Assembly (NCBI GenBank): GCA_022841825.1
Contig: JALHQT010000001.1
Location: 558,001 to 622,000, forward strand
Direction of reading: 5' to 3'
DNA: 64,000 nucleotides
From: Anaerolineae bacterium
GTDB taxonomy: Bacteria > Chloroflexota > Anaerolineae > Aggregatilineales > Phototrophicaceae
The position numbers and the translations under genes are program-made. The notes under the pieces were generated by a model. The model did not search any database. It was given only the letters and a program-made list of their open reading frames with translations, and was not told the origin of the DNA. Shown here piece after piece: positions 43,055 to 51,263 of the stretch (position 1 is the first letter of the stretch; each line of letters starts with the position of its first letter).

Positions 43055-44845
43055 TTAATTTCCCTTGCGGACGACAAATGGTCCCATCACCAGGGTATCA
43101 ATGTCGCTATTGTGAAAAGTGTTCCACGCATCTTGCGGCGATGTGACAATCGGCTCGCCTCGCAGGTTAAACGACGTGTTGAGGATGACGGGGACGCCAG
43201 TCAGCGCACCAAAGCGCTCGATGACTCCGTAATAGCGTGGATTGGTTTCCCGCTCAATGGTCTGCAATCGCCCTGTCCCCATATGACATACCGCTTGCAG
43301 GTGGTCTTGCTTCTCAGGCTTGATCGGCGCGACCATCAGCATGTAGCGCGGTGCCTCATGCGCTTGCACGCCAGGATAATCGAAGAATTCCAACGCGCGA
43401 TCGCGCAGGATGACCGGCGCGAAGGGGCGGAATGGCTCGCGGAACTTGATTTTCGTGTTGACGACTTCCTTCATTCTTTCCGAGCGCGGGTCAGCCAGGA
43501 TGCTGCGGTTCCCCAACGCGCGAGGTCCCCACTCGAACCGCCCCTGAAAGAATCCGATCACGCGTTCTTGCGTCAGGTCGTCCGCCAGAACGTCCAGCAT
43601 TTTACTGTCATCGTCGTCAAATCGTTCGAACTTCGCATTCTTGAACGCGAGAAAATCGGCGATCTCGGAATCCTTGTACCCTTTTCCCCAATAGGCATGC
43701 GGCATTACCCACTTGCGCGGCTTGCCCAGTACCATGTGCCATACCCAGAGGGCAGCACCTAAAGCGCCACCGTCATCGCCTGCTGCGGGTTGAATGTAGA
43801 TTTCGTCAAAGGGGGTCTCGTTGAGCAGACGATAATTGGCTTTGGTATTCAGCGCTACCCCACCTGCCATAACCAACTTGGTCAACCCGGTTTCCTGGTG
43901 CAGATGTCTGACCATTGCCAACAGTGATTCCTCGGTGACATGCTGGATGCTGGCGGCGATGTCCGCAAAGCGCTGATTTTCCGCCATTGCCGCTTTTTCA
44001 CTCATCCGCTCAGGGTTGGTCTTGGCGGTGAAGAATTCGCTTTCATCTTGCCTTGCGGGACCGAAGAGGTCGATCAACTTATCACTGTACGTCCGCGTTG
44101 CCGAATACGGAAAGCTGAAGTAGTCCAAATTCAGGCGGAAGCTCCCATCCGTCGTGTTCAACGTGTAGAGCTTCTCCATCTTATCCACGTAACGCGGTTC
44201 GCCATAAGGCGACATTCCCATCACCTTGTACTCGCCATTGTTGACGCGGAAGCCCAAGTAGGCTGTGAATGCGGAATAGAGCAAGCCGAGTGAGTGTGGA
44301 AACCGCTGTTCAGCGAAAAGATTGATTTGATTACTGCCCTGCTCACCCTCCCAATAGCTTGTCGCTTTACCAAGAGTAGTGGTTGTCCATTCCCCAACCC
44401 CATCGACCGTTAAAACTGCTGCCTCGCGAAAGGGGCTGGCGAAGAAGGCGCTCGCTGCGTGGCTCATGTGGTGGTCGCAGAAAAGGATCTTCGCGTAATC
44501 GAACTTGAGGTTCGTCCCGATGACGCTCTTAATCCAGAGCTTGTCTTTGATCCAGTTTGCCAGGGCTTCTCGCCACGCCTCCGCCGAACGCGGGTAGGTG
44601 CCGAGGACACTCATCAGAATACGTTCCAGCTTGACCAGTGGCTTCTCATAGAAAACCACATGATCCAAATCCTGACTGCTGATTCCTGCCTGTTCCAGGC
44701 AGAAGGCAATCGCTTTTTCGGGATAACTGTTGTCGTGTTTCTTCCGTGTAAACCGTTCTTCCATTGCAGCGGCAATGAGCTCGCCATCCTTCAGAAGGGC
44801 GGCGGCAGCATCATGATAAAAACACGAAATGCCGAGAATGTACAT
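43055..44845 (-). CDS. NodU/CmcH-family carbamoyltransferase
   Basis: The protein has 596 residues. The N-terminal Kae1-like part has GISCFYHDAAAALLKDGELI, CDHHMSHAASAFFASPF and LTVDGVGEW. The C-terminal part has GFFQGRFEWGPRALGNRSIL and PFAPVILRDRALEFF. These enzymes move a carbamoyl group from carbamoyl phosphate to a hydroxyl of a sugar, nodulation factor or antibiotic. The substrate is unknown. It is flanked by the small SxtJ-like and DUF5989-like membrane proteins, the usual three-gene module. Confidence 0.95.
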   Translation of the reverse strand: MYILGISCFYHDAAAALLKDGELIAAAMEERFTRKKHDNSYPEKAIAFCLEQAGISSQDLDHVVFYEKPLVKLERILMSVLGTYPRSAEAWREALANWIKDKLWIKSVIGTNLKFDYAKILFCDHHMSHAASAFFASPFREAAVLTVDGVGEWTTTTLGKATSYWEGEQGSNQINLFAEQRFPHSLGLLYSAFTAYLGFRVNNGEYKVMGMSPYGEPRYVDKMEKLYTLNTTDGSFRLNLDYFSFPYSATRTYSDKLIDLFGPARQDESEFFTAKTNPERMSEKAAMAENQRFADIAASIQHVTEESLLAMVRHLHQETGLTKLVMAGGVALNTKANYRLLNETPFDEIYIQPAAGDDGGALGAALWVWHMVLGKPRKWVMPHAYWGKGYKDSEIADFLAFKNAKFERFDDDDSKMLDVLADDLTQERVIGFFQGRFEWGPRALGNRSILADPRSERMKEVVNTKIKFREPFRPFAPVILRDRALEFFDYPGVQAHEAPRYMLMVAPIKPEKQDHLQAVCHMGTGRLQTIERETNPRYYGVIERFGALTGVPVILNTSFNLRGEPIVTSPQDAWNTFHNSDIDTLVMGPFVVRKGN

Positions 44846-44900
44846 CGATACCTGGGCTTTCTCCGGACGCTGGTCAGAAAACGAGTTCAGATCTGGTGAG

Positions 44901-45134
44901 TCATCCCTGCCGGGCAGCGCCCTCGGGTGTGTTGTCTACTGGTTCACGTTTCAACCATGCGGTCGGATTGTCCGCTGTGCTTTCTTGAAACGGATTCTTA
45001 CCCGCCCTCATAATCAAGCCGAATGGCAAGATCAGCGTGTAGTAAAGCAGTGTTGCGACCACGCGTGCCTGCATATCACCAAAGATGCGCGCGATGATGC
45101 TGAAACGCTCCCATGCCAATTGTGTCAAGCTCAT
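44901..45134 (-). CDS. SxtJ-like small membrane protein
   Basis: The protein has 77 residues. One hydrophobic segment (TLLYYTLILPFGLIMRAG) is preceded by a helix with FSIIARIFGDMQARV. A short, hydrophilic tail follows. Position directly before the carbamoyltransferase (55 bp) and pattern fit the small membrane partner of such enzymes. It is the first gene of the long minus-strand operon. Confidence 0.75.
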   Translation of the reverse strand: MSLTQLAWERFSIIARIFGDMQARVVATLLYYTLILPFGLIMRAGKNPFQESTADNPTAWLKREPVDNTPEGAARQG

Positions 45135-45228
45135 GAGTTCGCGATCTCACTATGAAAATCTTGGACAATCCTAAACCGCACCGAGCATTTTCTCAAGTGA
45201 GGTCTTTTGCAGGGTTTCAGCTCGCACC

Positions 45229-46446
45229 TCAGGGAAGAATCGGTTCGAGACGCAGAATCTCGCCCTTATAATCCACAAGGTAGATTTCACCGGACTCGTC
45301 TTCGCCAAAGGCACTGATCTGGCGTTGGGTTCCCATCCACAAGGTCGTCTGCCATATGCCGGCACCATCTCGTTGGGCAATCCAAAGGTTTCCGAGACAG
45401 TAATCGCCATAAAAGTAGTAGCCTTGCAGTTCCGGGAGTTGTTCGCCTCGGTACACTATCCCGCCAGTCACCGAGCAGCCCAATGAATGATCGTACTCTA
45501 GTATGGGTGGTGTGATCCCGGACGGCGGATCACCATCGCGCTTGAGATTACCCTCAAAGAACTCCCAACCAAAGTTGAGACCAGCAGTCCCCGCGGGGGC
45601 AAAGTTGATCTCCTCGAACTGCCACTCTCCAACATCCGCAAGATAGAAATCGCCAGTGTCACGGTCGAAACTGAACCGCCATGGGTTCCGAAGACCCATC
45701 TGCCAGATCTCACGCGCATAATCATCACGCCCTACGAACGGATTGTCTTGCGGGATTCCGTAAGGGGTTCCGTTGTCCACATCAATGCGAAGCACTTTAC
45801 CCAGCAGCGCCTGTGGATTCTGGGCATTCCCAAAGGGATCACCCTGGTCACCGCCATCTCCAAAACTAATGTACAGATAACCGTCAGGACCAAACGTGAT
45901 GTGTCCGCTGTTGTGGTTATCAAAAGGCTGATACAGCGTAAGCAGTACACTTTCAGAGTCTGGATCTGCCATGTCAGGATTGTCAGCGTATACGCGCATC
46001 CTTGAGATCACGCTGTCGCCGTTCACATCGGTATAGCTGATGAAAAACTGCCCATTCTGGGTATACTGCGGATGAAAAACCAACCCCAACAGTCCTTGTT
46101 CCGAATACCCGCCAAGAAACACATTGGAGGGAAGTTTCATCGAGATGTCGAGGAATGGCTCATCCAGCGCGCTGCCGTCCGCAGCGACTACCCAGATCAT
46201 TCCTGTCTGTTCGACCACAAACATGCGCCCGCTGCCATCATAGGCTGAAGTTACATAAATCGGGTTGTCAAATCCGTCGCTGAAAAGAGTCCACTCATAG
46301 GATGCCGCATCTGGTACGCCTGCCTGGGCGTCTACCCCCTGCACCGCCAATGCAGTTAATGCGACTGCGACGAGCAAAAGGACAGCAATTGAGATTCTCT
46401 TGGCTACGTGCTGCTGCCTCACAGGTACCCGCACATCCGATCTCAC
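45229..46446 (-). CDS. PQQ-dependent sugar dehydrogenase-like secreted protein
   Basis: The protein has about 405 residues. A hydrophobic N terminus (ISIAVLLLVAVALTALAVQG) acts as signal or anchor. The beta-propeller of the soluble glucose/sorbosone dehydrogenase family has GLLGLVFHPQY, NHNSGHITFGPDGYLYISFG, GLRNPWRFSFD and YFYGDYCLGNLW. The family oxidises sugars with PQQ or is a receptor-like hydrolase. The start is a GTG at 46446; no ATG is near, so a downstream GTG (46422) is possible. It is on the minus strand, divergent from the FGE-fold lipoprotein gene. Confidence 0.85.
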   Translation of the reverse strand: MRSDVRVPVRQQHVAKRISIAVLLLVAVALTALAVQGVDAQAGVPDAASYEWTLFSDGFDNPIYVTSAYDGSGRMFVVEQTGMIWVVAADGSALDEPFLDISMKLPSNVFLGGYSEQGLLGLVFHPQYTQNGQFFISYTDVNGDSVISRMRVYADNPDMADPDSESVLLTLYQPFDNHNSGHITFGPDGYLYISFGDGGDQGDPFGNAQNPQALLGKVLRIDVDNGTPYGIPQDNPFVGRDDYAREIWQMGLRNPWRFSFDRDTGDFYLADVGEWQFEEINFAPAGTAGLNFGWEFFEGNLKRDGDPPSGITPPILEYDHSLGCSVTGGIVYRGEQLPELQGYYFYGDYCLGNLWIAQRDGAGIWQTTLWMGTQRQISAFGEDESGEIYLVDYKGEILRLEPILP

Positions 46447-46544
46447 GGTCTTTGAACCCCTACACCTATCCGTTAGTTAGTTGTGCATTGTAGCAGTGGA
46501 TGTACAATTGCCAACAGTGTGCGCGGAAGAATGTGACAAGTGGC

Positions 46545-47360
46545 ATGATGAGCATGTGTCGTTGCCTTAGAAATACCCCCCTTTTGCTATCCGGCGTAAC
46601 GCTGTTTGGCGTACTTCTCGCTGTGCTGTCTGCGTGCGCGGGTGCAGCGGTCGAACTGACCCCAACCCCGGCACCTGTAACCAGCAACAATGACTGGGTT
46701 CCACAGTTCAAGACCATTGGGGAACAGCAGATCGAGATGGCGCTCGTCCCTCCGGGATGCTTCACCATGGGCAATGACGAGGGGCGGCGAGATGAGCGCC
46801 CTCAGCATGAAATCTGCTTTGAGTCGCCGTACTGGATCGGTCGCACAGAGATTACCAATCGTCAATTCGGAAGCCCTGGCGCATTTGAAGGCGATGACGT
46901 GGCGCGTGGCAACCTGACCTGGTTCGAGGCACGCGATTTCTGCGCGAGCCAGGGAATGCGCTTGCCAAACGAAGCGGAGTGGGAATTTGCGGCTCGTGGA
47001 CCCGAGAGTTGGGTCTACCCCTGGGGAAATGAGTTTGATGAGACGCGACTGATCTTTGACCGCAACTCCAATGCTCAGGTACAGCCTGTGGGTTCACGCT
47101 CCAGCGGTGTTTCGTGGGTTGGCGCTTTGGATATGGTCGGCAACATCATGGAGTGGACAAGCAGTCTTTACCAACGCTATCCATATGCCTCGGAAGATGG
47201 TCGTGAAGACCTGGAAAACACCGCCGATCAGCGTGTTTATCGCAGCAGCATCAGCAGCTATATCGATTTTGCCTCCAGTGCTGCCATACGATTCCGTGGT
47301 GCGCCCGATACCCGCGATTGGTTCATCGGTTTTCGCTGCGCCCAGAATTACGCCCCATAG
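46545..47360 (+). CDS. Lipoprotein with formylglycine-generating-enzyme fold
   Basis: The protein has about 271 residues from the ATG at 46545 (46548, 46554 or the earlier ATG 46500 are possible). The lipobox is VLLAVLSAC. The FGE/SUMF1 region has MALVPPGCFTMG, SPYWIGRTEITNRQFG, GMRLPNEAEWEFAARG and the end IGFRCAQNY. The usual RGGSW signature is replaced by YRSSISS, so the protein may have lost FGE catalysis and serve as a binding domain. It is 8 bp before the SGNH gene. Confidence 0.85.
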   Translation: MMSMCRCLRNTPLLLSGVTLFGVLLAVLSACAGAAVELTPTPAPVTSNNDWVPQFKTIGEQQIEMALVPPGCFTMGNDEGRRDERPQHEICFESPYWIGRTEITNRQFGSPGAFEGDDVARGNLTWFEARDFCASQGMRLPNEAEWEFAARGPESWVYPWGNEFDETRLIFDRNSNAQVQPVGSRSSGVSWVGALDMVGNIMEWTSSLYQRYPYASEDGREDLENTADQRVYRSSISSYIDFASSAAIRFRGAPDTRDWFIGFRCAQNYAP

Positions 47361-47368
47361 GTGTGTTC

Positions 47369-48544
47369 ATGCTACGAAAGCTCCTGCTGCCATTACGAGA
47401 ACGCCCCGTTTTGTATTGGGTAGTCCTTCTACTTGCGTTTGTAGCATGGAATGTCATTTGGATACTCACCAGCCAACCGACGATGGGACGTCCCCTTGAA
47501 GCCTGGGAGGTTGTCTATCTCGTTGCCGGTATCGTCATACTCTTCATACTGCTGTTTGTGGGTTGGGACGCGGAAACAGCACGCCAGATGGGGAAAAAAC
47601 TGTCGAAGAGCCGCTGGAGTGGGGTGTTGTTGACTGTGACCTCACTCATCATCATCGTCTTCAGCGCGGAGTGGTATTTGCGGCTCTTCTACATCACGAC
47701 GGATGCCTACGGCTTCACGGCGATGAACTATTGGTGGTACCAGAACTACGGCTTGGCACAGGATAACCAATACGGTTATCGCGATAACGAGCCTCAGCCC
47801 GACTCCCCCGACTTACTGCGCATCGCTATTCTCGGCGACTCGTTTGCGATGGGGCATGGAATCAGCAACCGGGATGAGACCTTTCCGCAACTACTTGAAC
47901 GGCGGTTGGGCGCAAACATCGATGTCAACCTGATCGCCGACTCTGGTCGAGATACCGACCTGCATCTCCCATTTCTGGAACAATATCCTTACGCGCCAGA
48001 TATTCTGATCTATAGTTACTACCTCAACGATATCGACTATTTGCTAGCGGGTGACAACAGCCCGGACAATAATTTCACCTTTATCGAAAGTCCAGAAGTG
48101 GAATGGTTTGTGCGAGAGTTCTTCCTGCCAAACTACCTGTATTACAATCTCCTTCAGTTCACCAATCAGACCAGAAACTCCGGTTTCGTTAATTCACTGG
48201 TCAGCGCATATGATGACGCCGCTCTTTGGGACGAGCATCGCTTCCGATTGAACCAGACGATCGATTGGGCAGAGGCGAGGAATATTCCCTATTTCGTTCT
48301 GATCTGGCCCCACATCGCCTCGATAGACACATCTCAGTCTGCGATTGCAAAGGTGGCGGAAGTCTTCACCAGTCGAGATATCCAGGTTATTGACATGTCG
48401 CCGATCTTGCGTGAGTACCCCATTCAGCAGTTGGTTGTCAACCGCTTCGACACCCATCCAAGCGCCTTTGCGCATCAATTGGCAGCCGATGCGCTGGAAC
48501 CTGCCATTCGCCAGGCGATCACGCAACTGCAACAGGGCGAATAA
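47369..48544 (+). CDS. Membrane-anchored SGNH/GDSL-family hydrolase
   Basis: The protein has 391 residues. Three hydrophobic segments occupy the first 115 residues. The SGNH part has IAILGDSFAMGHGI (block I Ser), and near the C terminus FDTHPSAFAHQLAADAL (catalytic Asp/His). Such enzymes remove or add acyl groups from sugars or lipids. The start at 47369 follows from the membrane segment and directly after the FGE-like stop. The next gene downstream is an epimerase. Confidence 0.85.
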   Translation: MLRKLLLPLRERPVLYWVVLLLAFVAWNVIWILTSQPTMGRPLEAWEVVYLVAGIVILFILLFVGWDAETARQMGKKLSKSRWSGVLLTVTSLIIIVFSAEWYLRLFYITTDAYGFTAMNYWWYQNYGLAQDNQYGYRDNEPQPDSPDLLRIAILGDSFAMGHGISNRDETFPQLLERRLGANIDVNLIADSGRDTDLHLPFLEQYPYAPDILIYSYYLNDIDYLLAGDNSPDNNFTFIESPEVEWFVREFFLPNYLYYNLLQFTNQTRNSGFVNSLVSAYDDAALWDEHRFRLNQTIDWAEARNIPYFVLIWPHIASIDTSQSAIAKVAEVFTSRDIQVIDMSPILREYPIQQLVVNRFDTHPSAFAHQLAADALEPAIRQAITQLQQGE

Positions 48545-48649
48545 TCTTGACTGTGAGCGTCGGTGACCGAATCCTGCCATAGAAAGCCATGCCAAGAGCA
48601 CGTATAGTATCAATATCTTTGGAACCTACGAACAAAGGTTGCCTTTACC

Positions 48650-49708
48650 TTGAAAACACTGATTGTCACCGGCTCCAATGGTCTGATTGGGTCAGAAGTT
48701 GTCACATATTTTGATGAGCGCGGGTGGCGGGTCATTGGCGTCGACAACAACATGCGTCGCGATTTTTTCGGTGAACGGGGTGATACGCGCTGGAATCAGG
48801 CGCGATTGGAAGCCCAGTGCCAACACTTTCGACACTATGAGCTGGATATTCGGGATAGGCAGGGTGTCGAAGCCCTCATCCGTGATACGCAACCCGATTT
48901 GATCGTTCATGCCGCAGCCCAGCCCAGCCATGATCTTGCTGCGTCTCGCCCCTACGACGATTTCGACGTGAACGCTGGTGGAACCTTGAATCTGCTCGAA
49001 TCGACTCGTCGCCACGCGCCCGAAGCAGTCTTCGTCCACATGTCTACGAACAAGCTTTACGGCGATCGCCCTAATTCAATCGCGCTGGTCGAAAAGGCGA
49101 CACGTTGGGAATTCGCAGATCCGGAGTTTGCCCAGGGGATTCCGGAGACCTTGCCGATAGACCATTCCAAACATTCGCTCTTTGGTGTGTCCAAGTCGTC
49201 GGCGGACCTGATGGTACAGGAATATGGGCGCTATTTTTCCATGAACACCGCGTGCCTGCGAGGCGGCTGCCTGACGGGACCCAATCATAGTGGTGTTGAG
49301 CTGCATGGCTTTCTCAGCTATCTCATCCGCTGCAATGTTGAGGAACGTGAATACACGATTTTTGGATACAAAGGCAAGCAGGTTCGTGACAACATCCACA
49401 GTCATGATGTCGCGCGCTGTATTGAGATGTTCTATCAGAACCCGGAACCCGCATCAGTCTTCAACTTAGGGGGCGGATATGCCAATAGTGTCTCGATTCT
49501 GGAAGCATTCGATCGTGCTGAACAACTGACAGGCAAGAAAATGCGCTACCGTTATCTTGATGAACCTCGTATCGGCGACCACATCTGCTATTACTCTGAC
49601 CTCTCGCTTCTCAAGCAAAAACTGCCGGGCTGGGATATTTCCAAGTCGCTGGACGACATCTTTGAGGAAATCGTTGCCAGTTGGCGACAGCGGCTGGTGA
49701 ATCCATGA
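48650..49708 (+). CDS. NAD-dependent epimerase of the CDP-paratose/tyvelose-epimerase type
   Basis: The protein has 352 residues from a TTG start with AAAGG upstream. It is an extended short-chain dehydrogenase with [28 protein letters not shown] and [20 protein letters not shown], like CDP-paratose 2-epimerase. The usual active-site Tyr of YxxxK is Phe (LFGVSK). It probably makes or modifies a nucleotide sugar for surface glycans. Its stop overlaps the start of the next epimerase (ATGA). Confidence 0.85.
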   Translation: MKTLIVTGSNGLIGSEVVTYFDERGWRVIGVDNNMRRDFFGERGDTRWNQARLEAQCQHFRHYELDIRDRQGVEALIRDTQPDLIVHAAAQPSHDLAASRPYDDFDVNAGGTLNLLESTRRHAPEAVFVHMSTNKLYGDRPNSIALVEKATRWEFADPEFAQGIPETLPIDHSKHSLFGVSKSSADLMVQEYGRYFSMNTACLRGGCLTGPNHSGVELHGFLSYLIRCNVEEREYTIFGYKGKQVRDNIHSHDVARCIEMFYQNPEPASVFNLGGGYANSVSILEAFDRAEQLTGKKMRYRYLDEPRIGDHICYYSDLSLLKQKLPGWDISKSLDDIFEEIVASWRQRLVNP

Positions 49709-50685
49709 GTCCGGGCGCTGGCAAAACAATCCTGGTGACCGGGGGCGCGGGGTTCATAGGCAGTCACGTGGTCGAACTGCTGCTCACATATGGGTATCGC
49801 GTCGTTGTTCTGGACGATCTGAGTACCGGACGATCTGAATACCTCCCTTCTGATGCTGAATTTATCCAGGGTGATGTGCGCAGCAAGGAAGACATTGCGC
49901 GCGCTTTCTCTGTAGGTCTGGACGCAGTCATCCATATCGCCGGGCAGGCGTCGATCAAGCTGTCTTACAACGACCCTTTGCACGATCTCGGTGTCAACAC
50001 CAATGGGACGCTCAATATTCTGAATGCTTGCATCACTCACCGCGTGAAGCGTCTGCTATTTGCCAGTTCGATGACCGTGTATGGCAACCCGGTGGTATGC
50101 CCCACCCCGGAGTCCGCGCCACCTGACCCTGTGTCCTACTACGCGGTCACCAAGTACGCTGCTGAACGTTATGTTCATCTCACTGGTGCACGGAGCGACC
50201 TCGGGTTCCCGCTCAACGTCACGTCATTTCGTATGTTCAATGTCTATGGAGAACGGCAAAGCTTGACGAATGCCTATCAGGGCGTGCTGGCGATATTCCT
50301 GGGTCGCGTATTGCGTGGGGAAGAGATTGTCATTCACAGCGATGGCGAGCAGTCGCGCGATTTCGTGTACGTCCGGGACGTCGCGCGTGCCTGGGTGGAG
50401 GCGCTCGACAACCGGGACACCTATGGGCAGGTTATCAATCTGGGTACTGGATTGCCGACTTCTGTAAATACACTCTGCAATGCCGTGCTTGCGGCTTTTG
50501 GGCACACACCGCAAACCTATCATGTGCGTTACCAGGAGGCACAGCTTGGCGACTTGCGTACGTCTGCCGCAGACACGTCTAAAGCGAAGGCTCTGATGCG
50601 TTGGGAGCCGATGGTGCGTTTCGAGGAGGGGATAGTCCGCACGATTGATTGGGCACGAAAGTCGATGGAGACGGGCAAGACATGA
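49705..50685 (+). CDS. NAD-dependent epimerase (GalE-like)
   Basis: The protein has 326 residues. It shows [16 protein letters not shown] near residue 9-24, then [34 protein letters not shown] (YxxxK intact) and [12 protein letters not shown]. The family includes UDP-glucose 4-epimerase and related sugar nucleotide epimerases. The product is not determined. The ATG overlaps the stop of the upstream epimerase by 4 bp, so the two are translationally coupled. Confidence 0.9.
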   Translation: MSPGAGKTILVTGGAGFIGSHVVELLLTYGYRVVVLDDLSTGRSEYLPSDAEFIQGDVRSKEDIARAFSVGLDAVIHIAGQASIKLSYNDPLHDLGVNTNGTLNILNACITHRVKRLLFASSMTVYGNPVVCPTPESAPPDPVSYYAVTKYAAERYVHLTGARSDLGFPLNVTSFRMFNVYGERQSLTNAYQGVLAIFLGRVLRGEEIVIHSDGEQSRDFVYVRDVARAWVEALDNRDTYGQVINLGTGLPTSVNTLCNAVLAAFGHTPQTYHVRYQEAQLGDLRTSAADTSKAKALMRWEPMVRFEEGIVRTIDWARKSMETGKT

Positions 50686-50697
50686 GCGCTTGCCCGT
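50671..50697. terminator. Hairpin across the stop of the GalE-like gene
   Basis: ACGGGCAAG (50671-50679) and CTTGCCCGT (50689-50697) form a 9-bp stem with a 9-nt loop that includes the stop codon. It lies in front of the convergent Cys-rich gene. No T tract is present. Confidence 0.45.
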
Positions 50698-50713
50698 ACG
50701 TTCGTCGGGTTGC

Positions 50714-51184
50714 CTACCCCCCTGGGGTGAATGTACTCTCGCGGCGTTCCGCTGCGTCACCACAATCATCGAATACCATCACGTAAATCTTGCCATCGCC
50801 TGCGGGACCCGCGTTCACTTGTAGCTCGCCACTCGTCAGTCGATAGAGCGCAATGCCATCACGTTCGGTGATCAGCGTGTTAACTTCAGGTGCTTCGACG
50901 ATTTCTGCAAGATCGCCTGAGGTAACGCGCCAGACACGACGACCTGGGCTGCCATCATCCTTCATGCGATAAGCGTCTAGATAGCACACGCTGTTGCGAG
51001 TATAGGTGTAGACACCATAATACTGAATACCCTGGCAGTTCATCCGGCGGTCTTCTGGGCATTGGCAGGGATTGCAGGCGTATGTGGTTGCTGTCGGTGG
51101 GGCAATAACGAAAAATGCCATGACGGTAACGACAAACGCCGCGGCAATCGGCAGCGTAGTGAGTACAAATGAGCGAGCTTTCAT
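50714..51184 (-). CDS. Small secreted Cys-rich protein of unknown function
   Basis: The protein has 156 residues from the ATG at 51184. A signal peptide (LTTLPIAAAFVVTVMAFFVIA) is followed by CNPCQCPEDRRMNCQGIQYY, then a stretch with beta-type residues and a C-terminal Cys. No family was recognised. The frame continues upstream to 51451 without a signal-peptide-like start, so 51184 is preferred. The gene lies between two convergent and codirectional gene groups. Confidence 0.65.
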   Translation of the reverse strand: MKARSFVLTTLPIAAAFVVTVMAFFVIAPPTATTYACNPCQCPEDRRMNCQGIQYYGVYTYTRNSVCYLDAYRMKDDGSPGRRVWRVTSGDLAEIVEAPEVNTLITERDGIALYRLTSGELQVNAGPAGDGKIYVMVFDDCGDAAERRESTFTPGG

Positions 51185-51263
51185 GATCACCTCAGTACGA
51201 ACATTTCTTATGCAATGCGAAAGTGTAACATATGCCCTTCCGTCTTTCCTACGCTGGATTCCC

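Noticed and set aside
43112-43762. A 216-codon plus-strand frame opposite the carbamoyltransferase
   Set aside because: Antisense shadow, no motif.
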